In this document: piece after piece, positions 62,959-64,000 of the stretch
Position numbering within the stretch: position 1 is the first letter of the stretch
Layout: each line of letters starts with the position of its first letter
Assembly (NCBI GenBank): GCA_041391505.1
Contig: JAWKNW010000007.1
Coordinates: 124,001 to 188,000 of the forward strand
Reading direction: 5' to 3'
Origin: Rhodothermales bacterium
Lineage (GTDB): Bacteria > Bacteroidota > Rhodothermia > Rhodothermales > JAHQVL01
DNA: 64,000 bases
Notes under the pieces: model-generated
Database searches by the model: none
What the model was told of the DNA's origin: nothing
The model's input: only the letters and a program-made list of their open reading frames with translations
Made by a program: the position numbers and the translations under genes

Positions 62959-63801
62959 TCATGCGGGCGAGGAGGAGGTGCTCGCGAGCGCCGGTCTGCC
63001 GGCCGGCATGGCGCGCGGTTCGTTGAGCAGGGGGTGGAGGGAGAGCGAATCGACGCTGAACACGAGGTCGAGCAGCCATCCGGGATAGGGCACGGGCGCG
63101 GGGTACGCGTGCGCGGCGCGGCGATGGCCTTGAGGAATCGCTGTAAAGGATGTCCACCCCGTATGGAGGGCCGCCCATCCCTCAACTTCGTGTGGCAGCC
63201 CCGCCAGGAGCCGCTCGAACGTCCCCGAGGCGGCTTCCGGCGCGAACACCGCCGGGCACAACGCGCCGGCAAACGAAAGGGCTACCCGCCCTCGATCGCT
63301 ATCGATGCGCGCCGACGCGATGGCGGGCGCGGCGTCGTCCCAGGCCGGTACGATATCGCTCAGGGCAGACAGCTTCCAGACGGCGACGAACCGGCTCTGT
63401 TCGAGCTCACCGGCGAGCCACGGCAGCACCGCCTGTTCGATGCGCTCCCGCCAGCGATTCAGGGGAATGGGCAGCAGCGGCATCCAGCACGTCGGGGAGG
63501 ACGGCGAAAACGGGATCGGGTGATGGAGCACCTGCGGGAAAAAGCCGGCCCGGTGCAGGGTCTGCGTCGCGGGCTCCTGGGGCGACGAGGTGCCGGCGAG
63601 CAGCGCGCAGAGGGCGCCTTCCAGACGCAACCGGTCGATAAGCCCGGCGAGGGCCGCGATGCCGGCGGGCTCCACCGCCACCAGCGCTGAAAAATCAAAG
63701 CTGAAACGATCCGACCGGATCTCGAGGCGATCGGAAAGGACCTGCCCGACCACGCTGTAGATGGTGCGGGCACTGAGGTAGGAGGGAAGGACGACGCGCA
63801 T
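62959..63801 (-). CDS. STAS-like N-terminal domain protein of unknown function
   Basis: 280 residues. The first 75 (LPSYLSARTIYSVVGQV ... FDFSALVAVEPAGIAALAGLIDRLR) look like a STAS fold of the anti-sigma-antagonist type. The remaining 200 residues show no motif I can name. The sequence is rich in alanine and proline and lacks a signal peptide or membrane helix, so it is cytoplasmic. A partial resemblance to STAS-like proteins paired with ATPases is inferred only. It precedes tRNA-Cys, both on minus. Confidence 0.6.
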   Translation of the reverse strand: MRVVLPSYLSARTIYSVVGQVLSDRLEIRSDRFSFDFSALVAVEPAGIAALAGLIDRLRLEGALCALLAGTSSPQEPATQTLHRAGFFPQVLHHPIPFSPSSPTCWMPLLPIPLNRWRERIEQAVLPWLAGELEQSRFVAVWKLSALSDIVPAWDDAAPAIASARIDSDRGRVALSFAGALCPAVFAPEAASGTFERLLAGLPHEVEGWAALHTGWTSFTAIPQGHRRAAHAYPAPVPYPGWLLDLVFSVDSLSLHPLLNEPRAMPAGRPALASTSSSPA

Positions 63802-63892
63802 GAACCGGTCCGGTTGAACGAGAGAAGGGATTCATCCTTACTAGACACGTTCACGCCGGCCGGCGTACCCTGCAACAGCGCGGGCAGCGCAC

Positions 63893-63920
63893 AAAAAAAG
63901 GGGCATCGTATGGATGCCCC
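63893..63920 (-). terminator. Rho-independent terminator after tRNA-Cys
   Basis: On the minus strand GGGGCATC and GATGCCCC form an 8-bp stem with a 5-base loop, followed by a T tract (the A run at 63893-63899 on plus). It lies just downstream of tRNA-Cys. Confidence 0.85.
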
Positions 63921-63926
63921 TTCGGG

Positions 63927-63997
63927 AGGTGACGGGCGGATTCGAACCGCCGTAGAAGGTTTTGCAGACCTTTGCCTAGCCCCTCGGCCACGTCACC
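63927..63997 (-). tRNA. tRNA-Cys (anticodon GCA)
   Basis: A 71-base tRNA. Acceptor GGTGACG pairs with CGTCACC, anticodon stem AAGGT/ACCTT closes loop CTGCAAA, T-loop is TTCGAAT and the discriminator is T, as is usual for cysteine. CCA not encoded. Confidence 0.95.
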
Positions 63998-64000
63998 GTA

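Overview
The window is GC-rich, densely coding bacterial chromosome. It most resembles a marine Rhodothermia-type member of the Bacteroidota/Rhodothermota group. That placement is an inference from several traits: TonB-dependent receptors with carboxypeptidase-like regulatory domains, an ECF sigma/FecR/STN-receptor signalling set, a secreted GH53 galactanase with a type IX secretion (T9SS) C-terminal tail, a DUF6702 protein, weak or absent Shine-Dalgarno sequences at many starts, and high GC. No phage or complete insertion sequence was seen. Two small non-coding elements with terminal inverted repeats and several 7-bp-period repeats lie between genes.

Layout. Positions 1-2172 (minus) hold rpmH-rnpA-yidC. 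Positions 2454-3147 hold tRNA-Gly, a 14-copy heptamer array, tRNA-Val, a terminator and a 226-bp inverted-repeat element. Positions 3207-9312 hold a TonB receptor, a lipoprotein, a TIR-like/DUF900 hydrolase fusion and an MscS channel. Positions 9309-14393 encode a 1694-residue SLC12-type transporter fused to a P-loop ATPase. Positions 14503-21197 carry a fatty-acid hydroxylase, two beta-carbonic anhydrases flanking a porin, a Na/Pi symporter, a 123-bp MITE-like element and a HupE/UreJ protein. Positions 21317-30880 carry an M1 peptidase with DUF6702, a GAF histidine kinase, a ferredoxin-NADP reductase-like enzyme, a sulfatase and a DEAD-box helicase. Positions 31031-34781 (minus) are the DUF177-rpmF-plsX-fabH-fabG lipid operon.

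The 34.8-35.6 kb intergenic region before dnaA carries DnaA-box-like sites and is the probable replication origin; dnaA and dnaN follow. A GH53 galactanase and an unusual sigma factor/membrane protein pair come next. Positions 41972-49656 form a translation and nucleotide block: rplM, rpsI, rpsB, tsf, pyrH, frr, tRNA-Ser, yicC, gmk, rpoZ and coaBC. A second hydroxylase paralogue, a uracil-DNA glycosylase without Fe-S cysteines, and dnaB follow. From 53.2 kb there is a metal-type TonB receptor cluster, then an ECF sigma/lipoprotein/FecR/STN-receptor cluster. The window closes with two small unknown proteins and tRNA-Cys.

The most unusual items are the SLC12-ATPase fusion translationally coupled to MscS (a possible osmotic or ion-homeostasis module), the TIR-like/hydrolase fusion, the Fe-S-less family-4-type UDG, and the 226-bp element inserted precisely between copies of a heptamer repeat.
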